A stretch of DNA of 64,000 nt, taken from Aliikangiella marina. GTDB taxonomy: Bacteria; Pseudomonadota; Gammaproteobacteria; Enterobacterales; Kangiellaceae. The position numbers were made by a program, and so were the translations under genes. Of the stretch, positions 26,738 through 40,043 are shown one piece after another. Below the pieces are notes generated by a model. The model was given only the letters and a program-made list of their open reading frames with translations, was not told the origin of the DNA and did no database searches. The stretch's first letter is position 1, and every line of letters starts with the position of its first letter. Location: positions 248,001-312,000 of the forward strand of contig NZ_VIKR01000006.1 of the NCBI RefSeq assembly GCF_007004765.1. Direction: 5' to 3'.

Positions 26738-29173
26738 TTAACCTATAAATTCACCAGCGGCCGATTCGACATCTCTAATCGCTTCCATAAATCGCGTATG
26801 GATATCTCGAGTGGTTTCATTAAAGCTCTCTGTCTTTAAGTGAGTCTCATATTCAGCTGCTACTTCTTTTAATATCGGCACACCACAATAAGCTGTTGCG
26901 CCGTGGAGTTTATGAACATGCTTAGTGAGTTCTTCAGAGTCTTTCTCTTGATAGGCTTGACTAATATCAATTTTTGCCTGAGCAAAACTTTTAATTAACA
27001 TAGATAGCATATCCTTTGCCAAGTCTTGTTTTTGGTTTGCCGCTTTTAAGCTTAATTGCCAGTCGATAGGTGGTGCTGCGAGGGCGATGGATTCGCCCGT
27101 TTGTGGCATAGCGGTATTCTCCATTTCATTTTGTTGATATTGTTGCGAGTTAATTTCGCTAGCTTCAGTTTGAGACTCGCTTGATGTTGATTGAGACTCC
27201 GCTAACAATTCGAGTTTCTTTCTTGTCCACTTGGCGATAGTTTCTTCAATTTGCTGCTGATTAATCGGTTTGGTTAAATAGTCATCCATTCCTTCATTTA
27301 ATAGTTTTTCTCGTTCACCTTTCATTGCGTGTGCAGTGAGGGCAACAATCGGCGTACGCGCGATATGGTTTTTCATTTTGCGAATATGACGAGTAGCTTC
27401 GACACCATCCATCTCTGGCATTTGTATGTCCATAAAGATTAAATCGAAATTATGTTTTTCACAGGCGAGAATAGCTTCTTTTCCGTTGGTCGCTAAGCTA
27501 GTGTCAACCTCATATTCAGAGAGTAATTCATCGAGCAGTTTTAAATTGGCAGGGTTATCGTCAACACAAAGAATATGAATCGGACCAGACTCAGAAGGGG
27601 ACAACTCAATCGCCTTTTCACTGTTGGATGATTGCAGTTGTTTGCCAACCTCAAACCAATCGAAAAGTGAGGCATATAAATTTTTTCGAATCACCGGCTT
27701 GGTAATGTGTCGAGAAATTCCAACATCGGCAAATTGCTTGACGACACTCTCATCATTAGTATTGAGTAAAACCGAAACTGGACAAGTTAAACTAGCGCTG
27801 ATGGTTTGTAGTTCCGCGAATTCGTTCTGATATTCATAACTTTGGTAACCGCCGATTAGAATTAAGTCGACGTCTTTGTTTTGTTGCAGGTTCATCCGCG
27901 CGAGATCGACCAAGCCAGTTAAGCTGTCTGCGGAGTCGACACTGCAGTTCCAGCGAGTAAGAATATGCTGAGTAGCCAGCTGTGAAACTCGACTGGAGTC
28001 ATGGAGTAAAACTCGTCGTCCAGGAAACCCGAAGTCGATAGACTTATTGTCATCGGGATCTTTGTCTAATTCAAGCGTAAACCAAAATGTCGAGCCGACA
28101 TTTTCTTCACTTTCCAGACCAATTTGTCCGTTCATTGATTCAACAAGTTTTTTCGATATCACAAGACCAAGTCCGGTTCCACCAAATCGGCGTGTTGTTG
28201 TAGTATCGGCCTGGGTAAATGCCTGAAATAATATTTTTTGTTTTTCTTCTGACAGTCCAACCCCAGTATCGGTAACATTAACTTTGATTCGTACTGACTT
28301 AGGGTTTTCATCTTCTAGAAGCACACGAATTTGAACATTACCCTGTTGGGTGAATTTGATTGCGTTGTTGGTTAAGTTGGTGAGGATTTGGGAAATTCGT
28401 ACCGCATCGCCGAGCAGATACTCTGGAACATCTTGATAAACAATACCAAGGAGTTCAATATTTTTGTCGCGTGCGGCTGGACCGAGTAGATTAAGAACTT
28501 CGTCGATACAGTCGCTAATATTTAGCGACCGTTTTTCCAATTCCATTTTTCCTGCTTCGATTTTTGAGAAATCGAGAATATCATCAATAATTGAAAGCAA
28601 ATTAGTCGCTGATTTTTTGATGGTATTTAAATGGTCCGTTTGCTTTTCGGTTACGGGGGTTCTTAGCAGTAAGTTGGTAAAACCAATTACGCCATTCATG
28701 GGGGTTCTAATTTCATGGCTCATATTAGCTAGGAACTCAGACTTGACCCGGCTCGCTTCGATTGCCTGCTTTCTGGCTAAGTCTAGCTCGACGTTTTGTA
28801 ATTCAAGTGCTTCATTGGTTTCGTGGAGGTCGGCGGTTGCTTGTTCAACTGCTGCTTGCATCTCTTCTCTGGCTTCATAAATTGAGTGGCTCATGTCGTT
28901 GAAACCATCAACTAGAGTGCGTAATTCGCCGGAAGTCTGTGACTTTATCTTTACCCGCAGTTGACCTTCTTTAATGCGTTTTACGGCCGATGCCAGTTGG
29001 ATAATCGGTAATGTTATCGAGCGAGCCATGCCTTGTGCCAGCACACCGCCAAGTCCCAAACCAACGAATAAAATAATTAGTGCAGTAGCGATAATTTGGT
29101 ATTGTCTTAACGCGGCATTTTTCGTCGTGAGATATGCGGCGACATAACCGAGGCTCGGTTGCTGTTGATTCAC
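26738..29173 (-). CDS. barA: BarA hybrid histidine kinase, main part (HAMP to HPt)
   Basis: About 811 residues from a GTG at 29173. It contains a membrane helix (about 27-48), HAMP (about 50-100), a coiled coil, HisKA with H153 ([13 protein letters not shown]), HATPase ([21 protein letters not shown]), a degenerate receiver (about 390-505), a true receiver with the phospho-Asp in [11 protein letters not shown] (about 590), and an HPt domain with [11 protein letters not shown] (about 755). This is the BarA/GacS layout that signals to UvrY/GacA. The N-terminal sensor part is in a separate frame (29170-29559), joined by a GTGA overlap. barA next to rlmD matches E. coli. Confidence 0.9.
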   Translation of the reverse strand: MNQQQPSLGYVAAYLTTKNAALRQYQIIATALIILFVGLGLGGVLAQGMARSITLPIIQLASAVKRIKEGQLRVKIKSQTSGELRTLVDGFNDMSHSIYEAREEMQAAVEQATADLHETNEALELQNVELDLARKQAIEASRVKSEFLANMSHEIRTPMNGVIGFTNLLLRTPVTEKQTDHLNTIKKSATNLLSIIDDILDFSKIEAGKMELEKRSLNISDCIDEVLNLLGPAARDKNIELLGIVYQDVPEYLLGDAVRISQILTNLTNNAIKFTQQGNVQIRVLLEDENPKSVRIKVNVTDTGVGLSEEKQKILFQAFTQADTTTTRRFGGTGLGLVISKKLVESMNGQIGLESEENVGSTFWFTLELDKDPDDNKSIDFGFPGRRVLLHDSSRVSQLATQHILTRWNCSVDSADSLTGLVDLARMNLQQNKDVDLILIGGYQSYEYQNEFAELQTISASLTCPVSVLLNTNDESVVKQFADVGISRHITKPVIRKNLYASLFDWFEVGKQLQSSNSEKAIELSPSESGPIHILCVDDNPANLKLLDELLSEYEVDTSLATNGKEAILACEKHNFDLIFMDIQMPEMDGVEATRHIRKMKNHIARTPIVALTAHAMKGEREKLLNEGMDDYLTKPINQQQIEETIAKWTRKKLELLAESQSTSSESQTEASEINSQQYQQNEMENTAMPQTGESIALAAPPIDWQLSLKAANQKQDLAKDMLSMLIKSFAQAKIDISQAYQEKDSEELTKHVHKLHGATAYCGVPILKEVAAEYETHLKTESFNETTRDIHTRFMEAIRDVESAAGEFIG

Positions 29174-29559
29174 TCTGCCAAACTGAAGGCTATCGTTTCG
29201 ATAAAGGTTTGTTGCGGAATGTTTTGTTCTTTAAATGCGAGTTGATTCACTAGGTTCGAAGTACCGGAGCTGGCGAACAGTAAATTGTTTTTATCGTAAA
29301 TGGCAACCGCAAGGATATCGTCATCTCCATCGCGCGCTGACGAGACCAAGCGTTGTAATGAACTGGTATTTGCTGAAAGCACTGGATATTCAGCGGTTTG
29401 CGAAAGGTAATTAACAATTGCTTGACCACGTTCTTTGAGTGACACATCCAAGTCATGAACTCTGGTAGCGATGAAGTAGGTCCCCATAACGATTGCGACC
29501 AGTATAGTCGGCACTAACGCCAACAAAATTACTCGCGCTCTTATTCCCCATTCGTTCAT
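29170..29559 (-). CDS. barA: N-terminal membrane and sensor part of split BarA
   Basis: 129 residues: one membrane helix (about 8-30, [22 protein letters not shown]) followed by a periplasmic sensor segment ([53 protein letters not shown]). It corresponds to the first part of E. coli BarA, which is a single chain. The frame ends with TGA overlapping the GTG of the kinase part. The -1 frame, open from about 29240, reads naturally into it ([20 protein letters not shown]), so a single-base frameshift is the simplest explanation; a genuine two-chain kinase is the alternative. Confidence 0.75.
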   Translation of the reverse strand: MNEWGIRARVILLALVPTILVAIVMGTYFIATRVHDLDVSLKERGQAIVNYLSQTAEYPVLSANTSSLQRLVSSARDGDDDILAVAIYDKNNLLFASSGTSNLVNQLAFKEQNIPQQTFIETIAFSLAE

Positions 29560-30548
29560 TCGACTTCCTGACTATTTTCCATTTGAGTAATTAATTTACT
29601 CAGTTGATTTGCGTTCAAATTGCTCATGTTTAAATTGTTGGCAATCTGTTGGTTAATAATAACACTAAAACTTTTGGCATACCGGGGTGCTGAGGTCGGC
29701 TCGCCTTTGCAAGATTCGACAAAATCGCTAATGGCCTCAATGGCGAGTGTTGTGGTTGGCGTATAGATACTCGCTAGAGCGCCGGTTTTTGCGTTCTCAA
29801 AACGGTTGCCGATCAGCTTGATTTGCTGATAGTAGGCAGCTAAGACCAATGCTGATAGCTTCGATTTAACATACAGTTGATTGTTATTTGTCAGCATCAA
29901 AAAGGTATCCGGATCGGCGATATCACCCATATATTTCTCTGGAGAGTCGGCGGCTTTGAGCACCCGGTACTTGACACTCAGACCGAGCTTTCCGGCCGTC
30001 GCCTGATATTCGGGTAAGTAATACTTGTCTTTTTGGTTGAGTATGATTGCAATATCTTGTAATTGGTCATTGATTGCTTTCGCTAAAAATAATTGGCGTT
30101 GTAGCGGTTGTTCTTCGTAAATACCGGTAACCTCGATACCGAGTCTTTGGTAGACCCGGTGCAATTTATCAAGGAGGTTTCGAGAGGTTAATATACTGAA
30201 GTGGTTAATCGGTTGTCTTATTGATAGCATTCGTTGAGTAGCTTCAGGACCGATAGCCAAGGCGCACTGATCAGCATTTTTGAGTATTTGCTCAAGGTCT
30301 CTTTTAACGAGATTTTGCAAATCGAAAAAGGCAACTTTTCGGCTGGGCATCTTTACTCTCAGCTGCGTTTCAAGTGCTTTTCGTAACTGCTCAGTGGGTT
30401 GTTGGGCCGCGACAAACAATACCGGAATGGTTTTCTCTGTTTTTTCACTGGCACGCAACTTATTGATATTAATAGAATAAGTTAGCAGCATTAATGCCAT
30501 CATTAGTGGCAGTTGTTGAGCGAGAAATCTGCTTTTAATTCGACCCAA
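29556..30548 (-). CDS. ABC-type substrate-binding-like protein coupled to BarA
   Basis: 330 residues from a TTG at 30548 that gives a signal peptide (about 1-33). The body resembles the ABC_sub_bind (TrpX-like) family: IPVLFVAAQQPTEQLRKALE, GPEATQRMLSI, and the two-lobe pattern with ITLTSRNLLDKL-like and AAYYQQIKLIGN segments. It overlaps the BarA N-terminal gene by 4 bases (ATGA). No ABC permease or ATPase gene is near, so a ligand-presenting partner of the sensor kinase is more likely than a transport role. The start codon is uncertain because no clear ribosome site is seen. Confidence 0.7.
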   Translation of the reverse strand: MGRIKSRFLAQQLPLMMALMLLTYSININKLRASEKTEKTIPVLFVAAQQPTEQLRKALETQLRVKMPSRKVAFFDLQNLVKRDLEQILKNADQCALAIGPEATQRMLSIRQPINHFSILTSRNLLDKLHRVYQRLGIEVTGIYEEQPLQRQLFLAKAINDQLQDIAIILNQKDKYYLPEYQATAGKLGLSVKYRVLKAADSPEKYMGDIADPDTFLMLTNNNQLYVKSKLSALVLAAYYQQIKLIGNRFENAKTGALASIYTPTTTLAIEAISDFVESCKGEPTSAPRYAKSFSVIINQQIANNLNMSNLNANQLSKLITQMENSQEVE

Positions 30549-30881
30549 AATTAGCTTACCTGCGTGTTTTTGTTGTTCGTCGTGGAAACTACTAGACTGG
30601 AAACTACTAGACAGTCTGACGCTATGACAGTCTGATTCTAACTTAAGTACCGGAAATAAATAAAGAAATTAGCGGCAATTCCGCATCTATCGTGGTTATT
30701 CATTGTTCACAAGTCGCACAGTCAATTGGTTGTTGCTATAAATTTATGAATATTCCGGTTTTTGCCAGTATAATGCACCCTCGTTTTTCCGGTTGATTGA
30801 CGTGTTGCGTTTCTTACTGAGGTATTCGGTATTGAGAAGCAAAAACCGGAGCTAAATTTACTTTTATCATTAAGGCAATCA
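30549..30881. other. Divergent region between barA operon and rlmD, with 15-base tandem repeat
   Basis: This 333-base gap must contain promoters for both directions. It includes a perfect tandem repeat of TGGAAACTACTAGAC (30583-30597 and 30598-30612), followed by a short repeat AGTCTGA (30613-30619 and 30629-30635). No other gene is seen. The repeats could be an operator or simple slippage. Confidence 0.5.
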
Positions 30882-32219
30882 ATGGCCAGGAAGTTTCGTA
30901 GACGCAAGTCATTACCCAAAGAGCCCGTCGTAATCGAGGTTGAGTCACTATCCCATGAAGGTAGAGGGGTGGGCCGTATCGACGGTAAAACGGTATTTGT
31001 TTCAGGGGCTCTTGCGGGAGAGACTGTAGAGATGGAATATACCTATAGTCGCGGCAAGTTTGATGAAGGTAAAGTCATCAAGGTACTTAGTGCTTCTGAG
31101 GACAGAGTAGAACCACCTTGTAAACATTATGGAGTCTGCGGTGGTTGCAGCATGCAGCACATGAGCGTGGACGCGCAAATCGCCCACAAGCAAGAAATTC
31201 TCAAAGAACAGTTTGCTCACTTTGCTGAGACTGAGCCTGAGGAGTGGTTACCGGCACTACAAGCTGATTTACTCGGTTATCGACGCAAAGCGCGACTCGG
31301 GGTTAGGTATGTTACAAAAAAAGAAAGAACACTCATCGGTTTTAGAGAAAAACACTCAAATTTTCTCGCGGATATTGACTCATGTCCGGTTCTGGTTGAT
31401 AAAATTTCAAACCTACTCATGCCAATGAGCCAGTTGATAGACTCGATGGAAGGACGTCAGTTTATCCCTCAAATTGAGGTCGCTAGTGGCGATAATAAAT
31501 ACGCTATTATTGTGCGACATTTAAAGCCAATGAGCGAGTCAGACAAAGCCAAGTGGATAAGTTTCGGTCAAACCAATGATTTGGTCATTTATTTGCAGCC
31601 CAAAGGTCCTGATACCGTTCATCGCGTTTGGCCTGACAATGCAGTTGACGCTCAATTGAGTTATACCCATCCAGCGTTTAACGTTACTTTAAACCAAGAA
31701 CCGTTAGATTTCGCTCAAGTTAACGCTAGCATTAATCAAAAAATGGTTCCCTATGCAATCGAGCTTCTCGATGTGCAATCCGATGATAAAGTGCTCGATT
31801 TATTTTGTGGGCTAGGAAATTTTACCATTCCACTAGCGACCAAAGCAAAGCATGTCGTTGGCATTGAAGGTGTTGAAGAAATGGTTGAAAGAGGCAAACA
31901 AAATGCGGAATTAAATCAGTTGGATAATGTCGAATTTTATCGAGCCGATTTAACCGCTGATCTTTCCAAAGAGTCATGGAATCAACAACAATATAATAAA
32001 ATCCTTATCGACCCAGCAAGAAGCGGTGCACTTGAAGTGATCAATAATATTGTTCGGTTTAACGCGGAAAAAATAGTTTATGTATCGTGCAATCCTGCGA
32101 CTTTGGCGCGGGATACGGGTGAGTTAGTTAAGTCGGGCTATAAATTAGTCAAAGCCGGTGTTATGGACATGTTTCCGCACACAACTCATGTGGAGTCTAT
32201 CGCATTATTTGAACGATAA
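30882..32219 (+). CDS. rlmD: 23S rRNA (uracil-1939-C5) methyltransferase
   Basis: 445 residues. It methylates U1939 of 23S rRNA. An N-terminal TRAM domain (about 15-70) is followed by the iron-sulfur cysteines C80, C86 and C89 (CKHYGVCGGCSMQH) with a fourth near 168 (DIDSCPVL), the SAM site LDLFCGLGNFTIPLA, the DPARSG motif and the catalytic Cys in VSCNPATLARD. ATG at 30882 has AAGG 8 bases upstream. It heads the rlmD-relA-mazG order conserved in gammaproteobacteria. Confidence 0.95.
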   Translation: MARKFRRRKSLPKEPVVIEVESLSHEGRGVGRIDGKTVFVSGALAGETVEMEYTYSRGKFDEGKVIKVLSASEDRVEPPCKHYGVCGGCSMQHMSVDAQIAHKQEILKEQFAHFAETEPEEWLPALQADLLGYRRKARLGVRYVTKKERTLIGFREKHSNFLADIDSCPVLVDKISNLLMPMSQLIDSMEGRQFIPQIEVASGDNKYAIIVRHLKPMSESDKAKWISFGQTNDLVIYLQPKGPDTVHRVWPDNAVDAQLSYTHPAFNVTLNQEPLDFAQVNASINQKMVPYAIELLDVQSDDKVLDLFCGLGNFTIPLATKAKHVVGIEGVEEMVERGKQNAELNQLDNVEFYRADLTADLSKESWNQQQYNKILIDPARSGALEVINNIVRFNAEKIVYVSCNPATLARDTGELVKSGYKLVKAGVMDMFPHTTHVESIALFER

Positions 32220-32398
32220 ATTTTGCCCTGATTATCATTTTGCTCTGGCAGACGATGAACAAAGTCGTTGATAGTTCAGGTGTGTTCAAAATGATTCCAA
32301 GTAATGAGACACCTAAGAGGATAAAAAGTTATAAACTTGATCAGGCTGGCGTTGACGGACGCAATAATTGTTGAGTTTAAGATACTTGAGGAAAACCA

Positions 32399-34606
32399 AT
32401 GGTAAAGGTATATCAAATTGAAACGCCTAAAGATGTGTTTGATGAAAGATTTGACGCCTGGTATGCACCATTGGTTTCTGACAATGAATCCACCCAGCAT
32501 GAGCTTGCTGAAAAAGTTGTCCTGGTCCTAAAAAAAATAGACCCTGAGGCTACCGAAGCCTATCGACATCTATTTACTCTCAGCTTTGAAATGGCAAATA
32601 TTTTAGCGAGCTTGAAAGTCAATACTGCCACATTGCTTGCGGCTCTATTGTATCCATTCATTGACAGCAACGTTATTGATTTAGAAACGGTCCAGCAAAA
32701 ATGTGGCCAGTCAATAGCGAATCAATTAAAAGGGGTCGCAACCATGGATGCGATCCGAAGCTTACAAAACGATTTTTCTGAAAATAATGATGCCAACCAG
32801 ATCGACAACTTGAGAAGAATGTTGCTGGCAATGGTTGATGATGTCAGAGTCGTATTAATTAAATTAGCGGAAAGACTATGCCTGCTTCGATACGCTAATA
32901 ACCTACCCAAAACCGAACAATTACAATTAGCGAATGAAATTACCGATGTTTATGCGCCTCTCGCCAATCGTCTCGGTGTGGGGCAAGTTAAATGGGAAAT
33001 GGAAGATCTGGCTTTCAGAATATTACACCATGACGATTACGTTAAAATTGCTAAAAGTTTGGATGAGAAAAGGGCGGCTCGTGAGGTTTATGTCAAAAAG
33101 GTTTTGTCGCTAATTGGTGATGCTCTCAAAAAAATTAATGTTGAGGCGGATTTGCAGGGAAGAGCCAAACACATTTATAGCATTTGGAAAAAAATGCAAC
33201 GTAAGCAAGTGGGTTTTGAAGAAATCTATGATGTGAGAGCCGTCAGAGTTTTAGTCCCAGAAATAAGTGATTGTTATTCTGTTCTTGGGGTAGTGCATGG
33301 TCTTTGGAAGCATATTCCTAAAGAATTTGATGATTACGTAGCGACACCGAAAGAAAATGGTTACCGTTCTTTGCACACCGCGGTTGTCGGGCCCGAAGGT
33401 AAAACCCTAGAGATCCAAATTCGCACGCACCAAATGCACCAAGAAAGTGAGCTTGGGGTAGCGGCTCATTGGAAATATAAAGAAGGTAAAACAACCGCAA
33501 GTGACGGGTACGAAGCTAAGATTGCCTGGTTGAGACAGCTTCTCGAATGGCAAGACGAGTTGACTGAATCCGCCGATCTGGTCAACGAATTCCGTAACCA
33601 GGTTTTAGAAGAAAGAATCTATGTGTTTACTCCGCAAGGTCGGTTAATCGATCTGCCGACTGGTTCGACGCCTGTTGATTTTGCTTATCGGGTGCATACC
33701 GATGTCGGTCATCGTTGCCGGGGCGCGAAAGTGAATGGCAGAATAACACCCTTGTCACAACCTTTGGAAACCGGTCAACGCGTGGAAATTTTGACCAATA
33801 AAACCGGTGGGCCCAGTCGCGACTGGTTGAGCGATCATCATGGCTATGTAAAATCTTCTCGTGCGAGAAGTAAGATTCATCAATGGTTCCGTCATCAGGA
33901 CAAAGATAAAAATATCGCAGCCGGCAAAACGATTCTAGAAAAAGAATTGCAAAAGCATAATTTCAAAAATGTCGATATTGAAAAAGTTGCAAAGCATTTT
34001 AATTACAATAAAGACGATGAGTTGTATGCTGGAATTGGCGCGGGTGACAAAGGAATTCATCAGGTATTAAATGTCGTTAGAGCTTTCGAAGAGAAGCACG
34101 CGCCAATCAATCGTGATACTGTCATCAAAAAGAAAGCCAAAGTGACGAAACGAACAGCTTCGTCGGATATCTTAGTTGAAGGAGTAGGCAATTTGCTTAC
34201 TCGTATGGCGGGATGTTGTAAACCTGTTCCTGGTGACGAAATAAGAGGATTTGTATCTCAAGGTCGAGGAATTATGATTCATCGAGCCGATTGTTCATAT
34301 TTACTAAGGGCGCAAAATAAATCTCCTGAAAAAGTTCTCCAAGTAAATTGGTCAAATGCCGTTAATGAAAATTATCTCATCGATCTTCAAATAAAGGCAT
34401 ACGATCGGAAAGGGTTGCTTGGTGACATTACTACTTTGATGGCTGAAGAAAAGGTCAGTGTTACTGCACTCAATACCCATGTAAACAAGAAACATTTAAT
34501 GGTCTCTATTAAATTACAAATCGAAGTACCGAGTATTTCTGTCGTATCAAAAATTATGAGCAAAATAGAAAAGTTACCGACAATCGTAAGCGTTCAGCGT
34601 CAATGA
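32399..34606 (+). CDS. relA: (p)ppGpp synthetase RelA
   Basis: 735 residues. It makes (p)ppGpp on stalled ribosomes when uncharged tRNA is bound. The N-terminal hydrolase domain is degenerate: the HD motif region reads LLAALLYPFID, so this is a synthetase-only RelA, not SpoT. The synthetase has GRAKHIYSIWKKM, YDVRAVRVLV and PKENGYRSLHTAV (about 235-345), then TGS (about 405-465), a conserved-Cys region (MAGCCKPVPGDEIRGF) and a C-terminal ACT domain. ATG at 32399 follows GAGGAAAACCA. Confidence 0.95.
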   Translation: MVKVYQIETPKDVFDERFDAWYAPLVSDNESTQHELAEKVVLVLKKIDPEATEAYRHLFTLSFEMANILASLKVNTATLLAALLYPFIDSNVIDLETVQQKCGQSIANQLKGVATMDAIRSLQNDFSENNDANQIDNLRRMLLAMVDDVRVVLIKLAERLCLLRYANNLPKTEQLQLANEITDVYAPLANRLGVGQVKWEMEDLAFRILHHDDYVKIAKSLDEKRAAREVYVKKVLSLIGDALKKINVEADLQGRAKHIYSIWKKMQRKQVGFEEIYDVRAVRVLVPEISDCYSVLGVVHGLWKHIPKEFDDYVATPKENGYRSLHTAVVGPEGKTLEIQIRTHQMHQESELGVAAHWKYKEGKTTASDGYEAKIAWLRQLLEWQDELTESADLVNEFRNQVLEERIYVFTPQGRLIDLPTGSTPVDFAYRVHTDVGHRCRGAKVNGRITPLSQPLETGQRVEILTNKTGGPSRDWLSDHHGYVKSSRARSKIHQWFRHQDKDKNIAAGKTILEKELQKHNFKNVDIEKVAKHFNYNKDDELYAGIGAGDKGIHQVLNVVRAFEEKHAPINRDTVIKKKAKVTKRTASSDILVEGVGNLLTRMAGCCKPVPGDEIRGFVSQGRGIMIHRADCSYLLRAQNKSPEKVLQVNWSNAVNENYLIDLQIKAYDRKGLLGDITTLMAEEKVSVTALNTHVNKKHLMVSIKLQIEVPSISVVSKIMSKIEKLPTIVSVQRQ

Positions 34607-34723
34607 TTTCCTGCAGATTAAATTTGTCGCTATTACTAGTCATTAAGCGATAAATTTGAAGAGTAAAGCGCGTGTATGGCGTAAGATAATTTAAAATTAT
34701 TTGTAGAAAGACATTCATTAACC

Positions 34724-35623
34724 ATGACTCAAAATAATCCAGCTAGTGATGCCAAGAGACTTTTAGAAACCGTCGAAAAAGCTTCGGGAATCAATAAACT
34801 GCTTGCCGTTATGTCTGCCCTTAGGGATCCTCAGGGTGGGTGTCCTTGGGATATTAAACAAAGTTACGATACCATCTTACCCTACACGATCGAAGAAGTT
34901 TACGAGGTCGCTGAAGCCATCGAGACTCAAGATTACGAATCATTGAAAGATGAGTTAGGTGATTTACTATTTCAAGTCGTTTTTTACGCGCAAATAGCCA
35001 AAGAAGATGAAAGGTTTGAGTTTAATGATATTGTTGATGGCATCTGTAGCAAGTTAGTCCGGCGACACCCTCATGTATTTAGTGACGAGACTTTCGACGA
35101 TGAGCAAGCCCTTAATCAAGCCTGGGAAGAACAAAAACATCGAGAAAGAAATGCCAAGCTGGTTCAGGCCAATTTAGCCAATGACTCAGAAGAAGGCGGT
35201 AAGTCAGCGAATCAAGCTACTAATTCGAGCGTTCTTGAAGATATTCCGAAAGCGCTTCCTGAATTAAAGCGAGCTCATAAAATTCAAAAACGGGCTGCAA
35301 AGGTCGGTTTTGATTGGCAGAATGTTGACCAAGTCTGGGCAAAGGTTTTAGAAGAAAAGCAAGAGGTTCAGGAAGCAGCCGCCAGCGGTGACAGACAGCA
35401 TCTGGAAGAAGAACTTGGCGATCTGTTATTTGCCTTGGTCAACTTAACCCGTCATTACGGCGTTGACGCTGATCTCGCATTGCGCAAAGCGAACCAAAAA
35501 TTTTCAACGAGATTCCGCCAGGTCGAGCAACTCTCGAATTATGCGCTTGAAGGCCGAGACATAGAAGAATTAGAGGCCCTCTGGCAGCAAGCCAAGCAGA
35601 TTGTGGGCGAAACGAAAAGTTAA
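34724..35623 (+). CDS. mazG: Nucleoside triphosphate pyrophosphohydrolase MazG
   Basis: 299 residues. It hydrolyses NTPs to NMPs and pyrophosphate and affects (p)ppGpp levels in E. coli. Two MazG repeats are visible, each with the metal-binding EExxE-type pattern: YTIEEVYEVAEAIE / LKDELGDLLFQVVFYAQ and EEKQEVQEAAASGD / LEEELGDLLFALVNL. A linker with many Asn and Glu residues (about 140-170) is longer than usual. It follows relA in the conserved order. Confidence 0.93.
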   Translation: MTQNNPASDAKRLLETVEKASGINKLLAVMSALRDPQGGCPWDIKQSYDTILPYTIEEVYEVAEAIETQDYESLKDELGDLLFQVVFYAQIAKEDERFEFNDIVDGICSKLVRRHPHVFSDETFDDEQALNQAWEEQKHRERNAKLVQANLANDSEEGGKSANQATNSSVLEDIPKALPELKRAHKIQKRAAKVGFDWQNVDQVWAKVLEEKQEVQEAAASGDRQHLEEELGDLLFALVNLTRHYGVDADLALRKANQKFSTRFRQVEQLSNYALEGRDIEELEALWQQAKQIVGETKS

Positions 35624-35815
35624 CTGAATAATTAACTATTTAAATCGTGATTCAATATAATTTATTTGCTAGAATACATTCCCGTCCTGAAGGCCTCTAC
35701 TGACTGTAAAATTTACCGTAACCGTCTGAATTTGCGCTTTATTTTGAAGACGCGCGAATATCTGATGGTTAAAAGTAATTGTTTCACCGGCTAGTCGTAG
35801 AGTTCTACAAACTAA

Positions 35816-37483
<1,668 letters not shown>

Positions 37484-37487
37484 GTTT

Positions 37488-38321
37488 ATGAATATTTGTG
37501 GTTTTGACGTTGGTATCGATAAACCGTTTTTTTTAATTGCTGGACCCTGTGTGATTGAGAGCGAGGAACTAGCGCTTGAAACTGCTGGGTACATGAAAGA
37601 AGTCACCGAGCGATTAGGTATTCCTTACGTCTACAAATCTTCTTTTGATAAAGCAAACCGTTCTTCTCATACCAGCTTTCGTGGTCCTGGTTTAGAAAAA
37701 GGTTTGCAAATTTTAGCCAAAGTGAAAGCTGAAATTGGTGTGCCAGTACTAACCGATGTTCACGAGGATACGCCGATGGATGAGGTCGCATCGGTTGTTG
37801 ATGTTATGCAAACGCCAGCATTCTTGTGTCGCCAAACTAACTTTATTCAAAAAGTCTGTAAGCCAGGAATTCCGGTTAATATTAAAAAGGGCCAGTTTTT
37901 GGCGCCTTGGGATATGGCTAATGTCGTCGACAAAGCCAGAGCCACTGGAAATAATAATATCATGGTGTGTGAGCGGGGCGCTTCATTTGGTTACAACAAT
38001 CTGGTGTCTGATATGCGCGGGCTTGCAGAAATGCGCAAGACGGGCGCACCGGTTGTATACGATGCGACTCATTCGGTTCAATTACCTGGCGGACAAGGGG
38101 CGTCTTCTGGCGGTCAAAGAGAACATGTTCCAGTGTTAGCAAGAGCAGCGGTGGCGGCAGGCGTTTCTGGATTATTTATGGAGACCCACCCCGACCCAGC
38201 GAACGCAAAAAGTGACGGTCCTAATTCTTGGCCAATGTACAAGATTGAAGCGTTGTTGACGACTCTGAAAGAAATTGACAGCGCAGTTAAAGCGTCCGGT
38301 TTTATTGAGAACGAACTTTAA
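37488..38321 (+). CDS. kdsA: 3-deoxy-8-phosphooctulonate synthase
   Basis: 277 residues. It condenses phosphoenolpyruvate and arabinose-5-phosphate to KDO-8-phosphate for lipopolysaccharide. Typical segments: [57 protein letters not shown] and the conserved [17 protein letters not shown] lies 8 bases before the ATG at 37488. The position between pyrG and eno is common in gammaproteobacteria. Confidence 0.96.
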   Translation: MNICGFDVGIDKPFFLIAGPCVIESEELALETAGYMKEVTERLGIPYVYKSSFDKANRSSHTSFRGPGLEKGLQILAKVKAEIGVPVLTDVHEDTPMDEVASVVDVMQTPAFLCRQTNFIQKVCKPGIPVNIKKGQFLAPWDMANVVDKARATGNNNIMVCERGASFGYNNLVSDMRGLAEMRKTGAPVVYDATHSVQLPGGQGASSGGQREHVPVLARAAVAAGVSGLFMETHPDPANAKSDGPNSWPMYKIEALLTTLKEIDSAVKASGFIENEL

Positions 38322-38361
38322 AAATCACTAAATATTTGACGAACAAAATTGGAGTAATTAA

Positions 38362-39639
<1,278 letters not shown>

Positions 39640-39689
39640 GGATTTCCTTAATTCACTAAACGTCTCAGTTATAAAGTGAGAAGTAAAAA

Positions 39690-39710
39690 AGGGCGGGTAT
39701 TACTCGCCCT
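39690..39710 (+). terminator. Hairpin between eno and ftsB
   Basis: AGGGCG (39690-39695) pairs with CGCCCT (39705-39710) around GGTATTACT. There is no long T run after it (GATAAATC), so it may only attenuate between the highly expressed eno and ftsB, or stabilise the eno mRNA 3' end. Confidence 0.4.
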
Positions 39711-39719
39711 GATAAATCA

Positions 39720-40001
39720 ATGAAAATTTTAGGTTCGATATTTGCAGTTTTAATCATTATTCTCCAGTACAGGATCTGGCTAGGAGATAATGGCGCCCCT
39801 GAAATTGAAAAGCTAAAACAACAAATACAACAACAACAGCAAGAAAACTCAGCATTAAAAGAACAAAATGAGTTACTCCGAAAGGAAATTCAAGCGCTGC
39901 GAAAAAACCCAGCGTTACTTGAAGAAATCGCAAGAGAACAGCTCGGGCTCATCAAGCCTAACGAGACGTTTTATCGAATCATTCCCAAAGAAAAAGAATA
40001 G
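39720..40001 (+). CDS. ftsB: Cell division protein FtsB
   Basis: 93 residues. A single N-terminal membrane helix (about 4-21, LGSIFAVLIIILQYRIWLG) is followed by a coiled coil rich in Glu, Gln and Lys (about 28-72) and a short end with ARELQLGLIKPNE-like sequence (AREQLGLIKPNETFYRII). This is the bitopic FtsB of the FtsQLB divisome complex. Location between eno and ispD matches E. coli and many relatives. Confidence 0.93.
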   Translation: MKILGSIFAVLIIILQYRIWLGDNGAPEIEKLKQQIQQQQQENSALKEQNELLRKEIQALRKNPALLEEIAREQLGLIKPNETFYRIIPKEKE

Positions 40002-40043
40002 TAACCGCATTTAATCGTTCGCTTTTTTTAATAGGAAATTATA

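Noticed and set aside
29170-29260. Programmed ribosomal frameshift joining the two BarA frames
   Set aside because: No X-XXY-YYZ slippery heptamer or downstream structure was found at the overlap.
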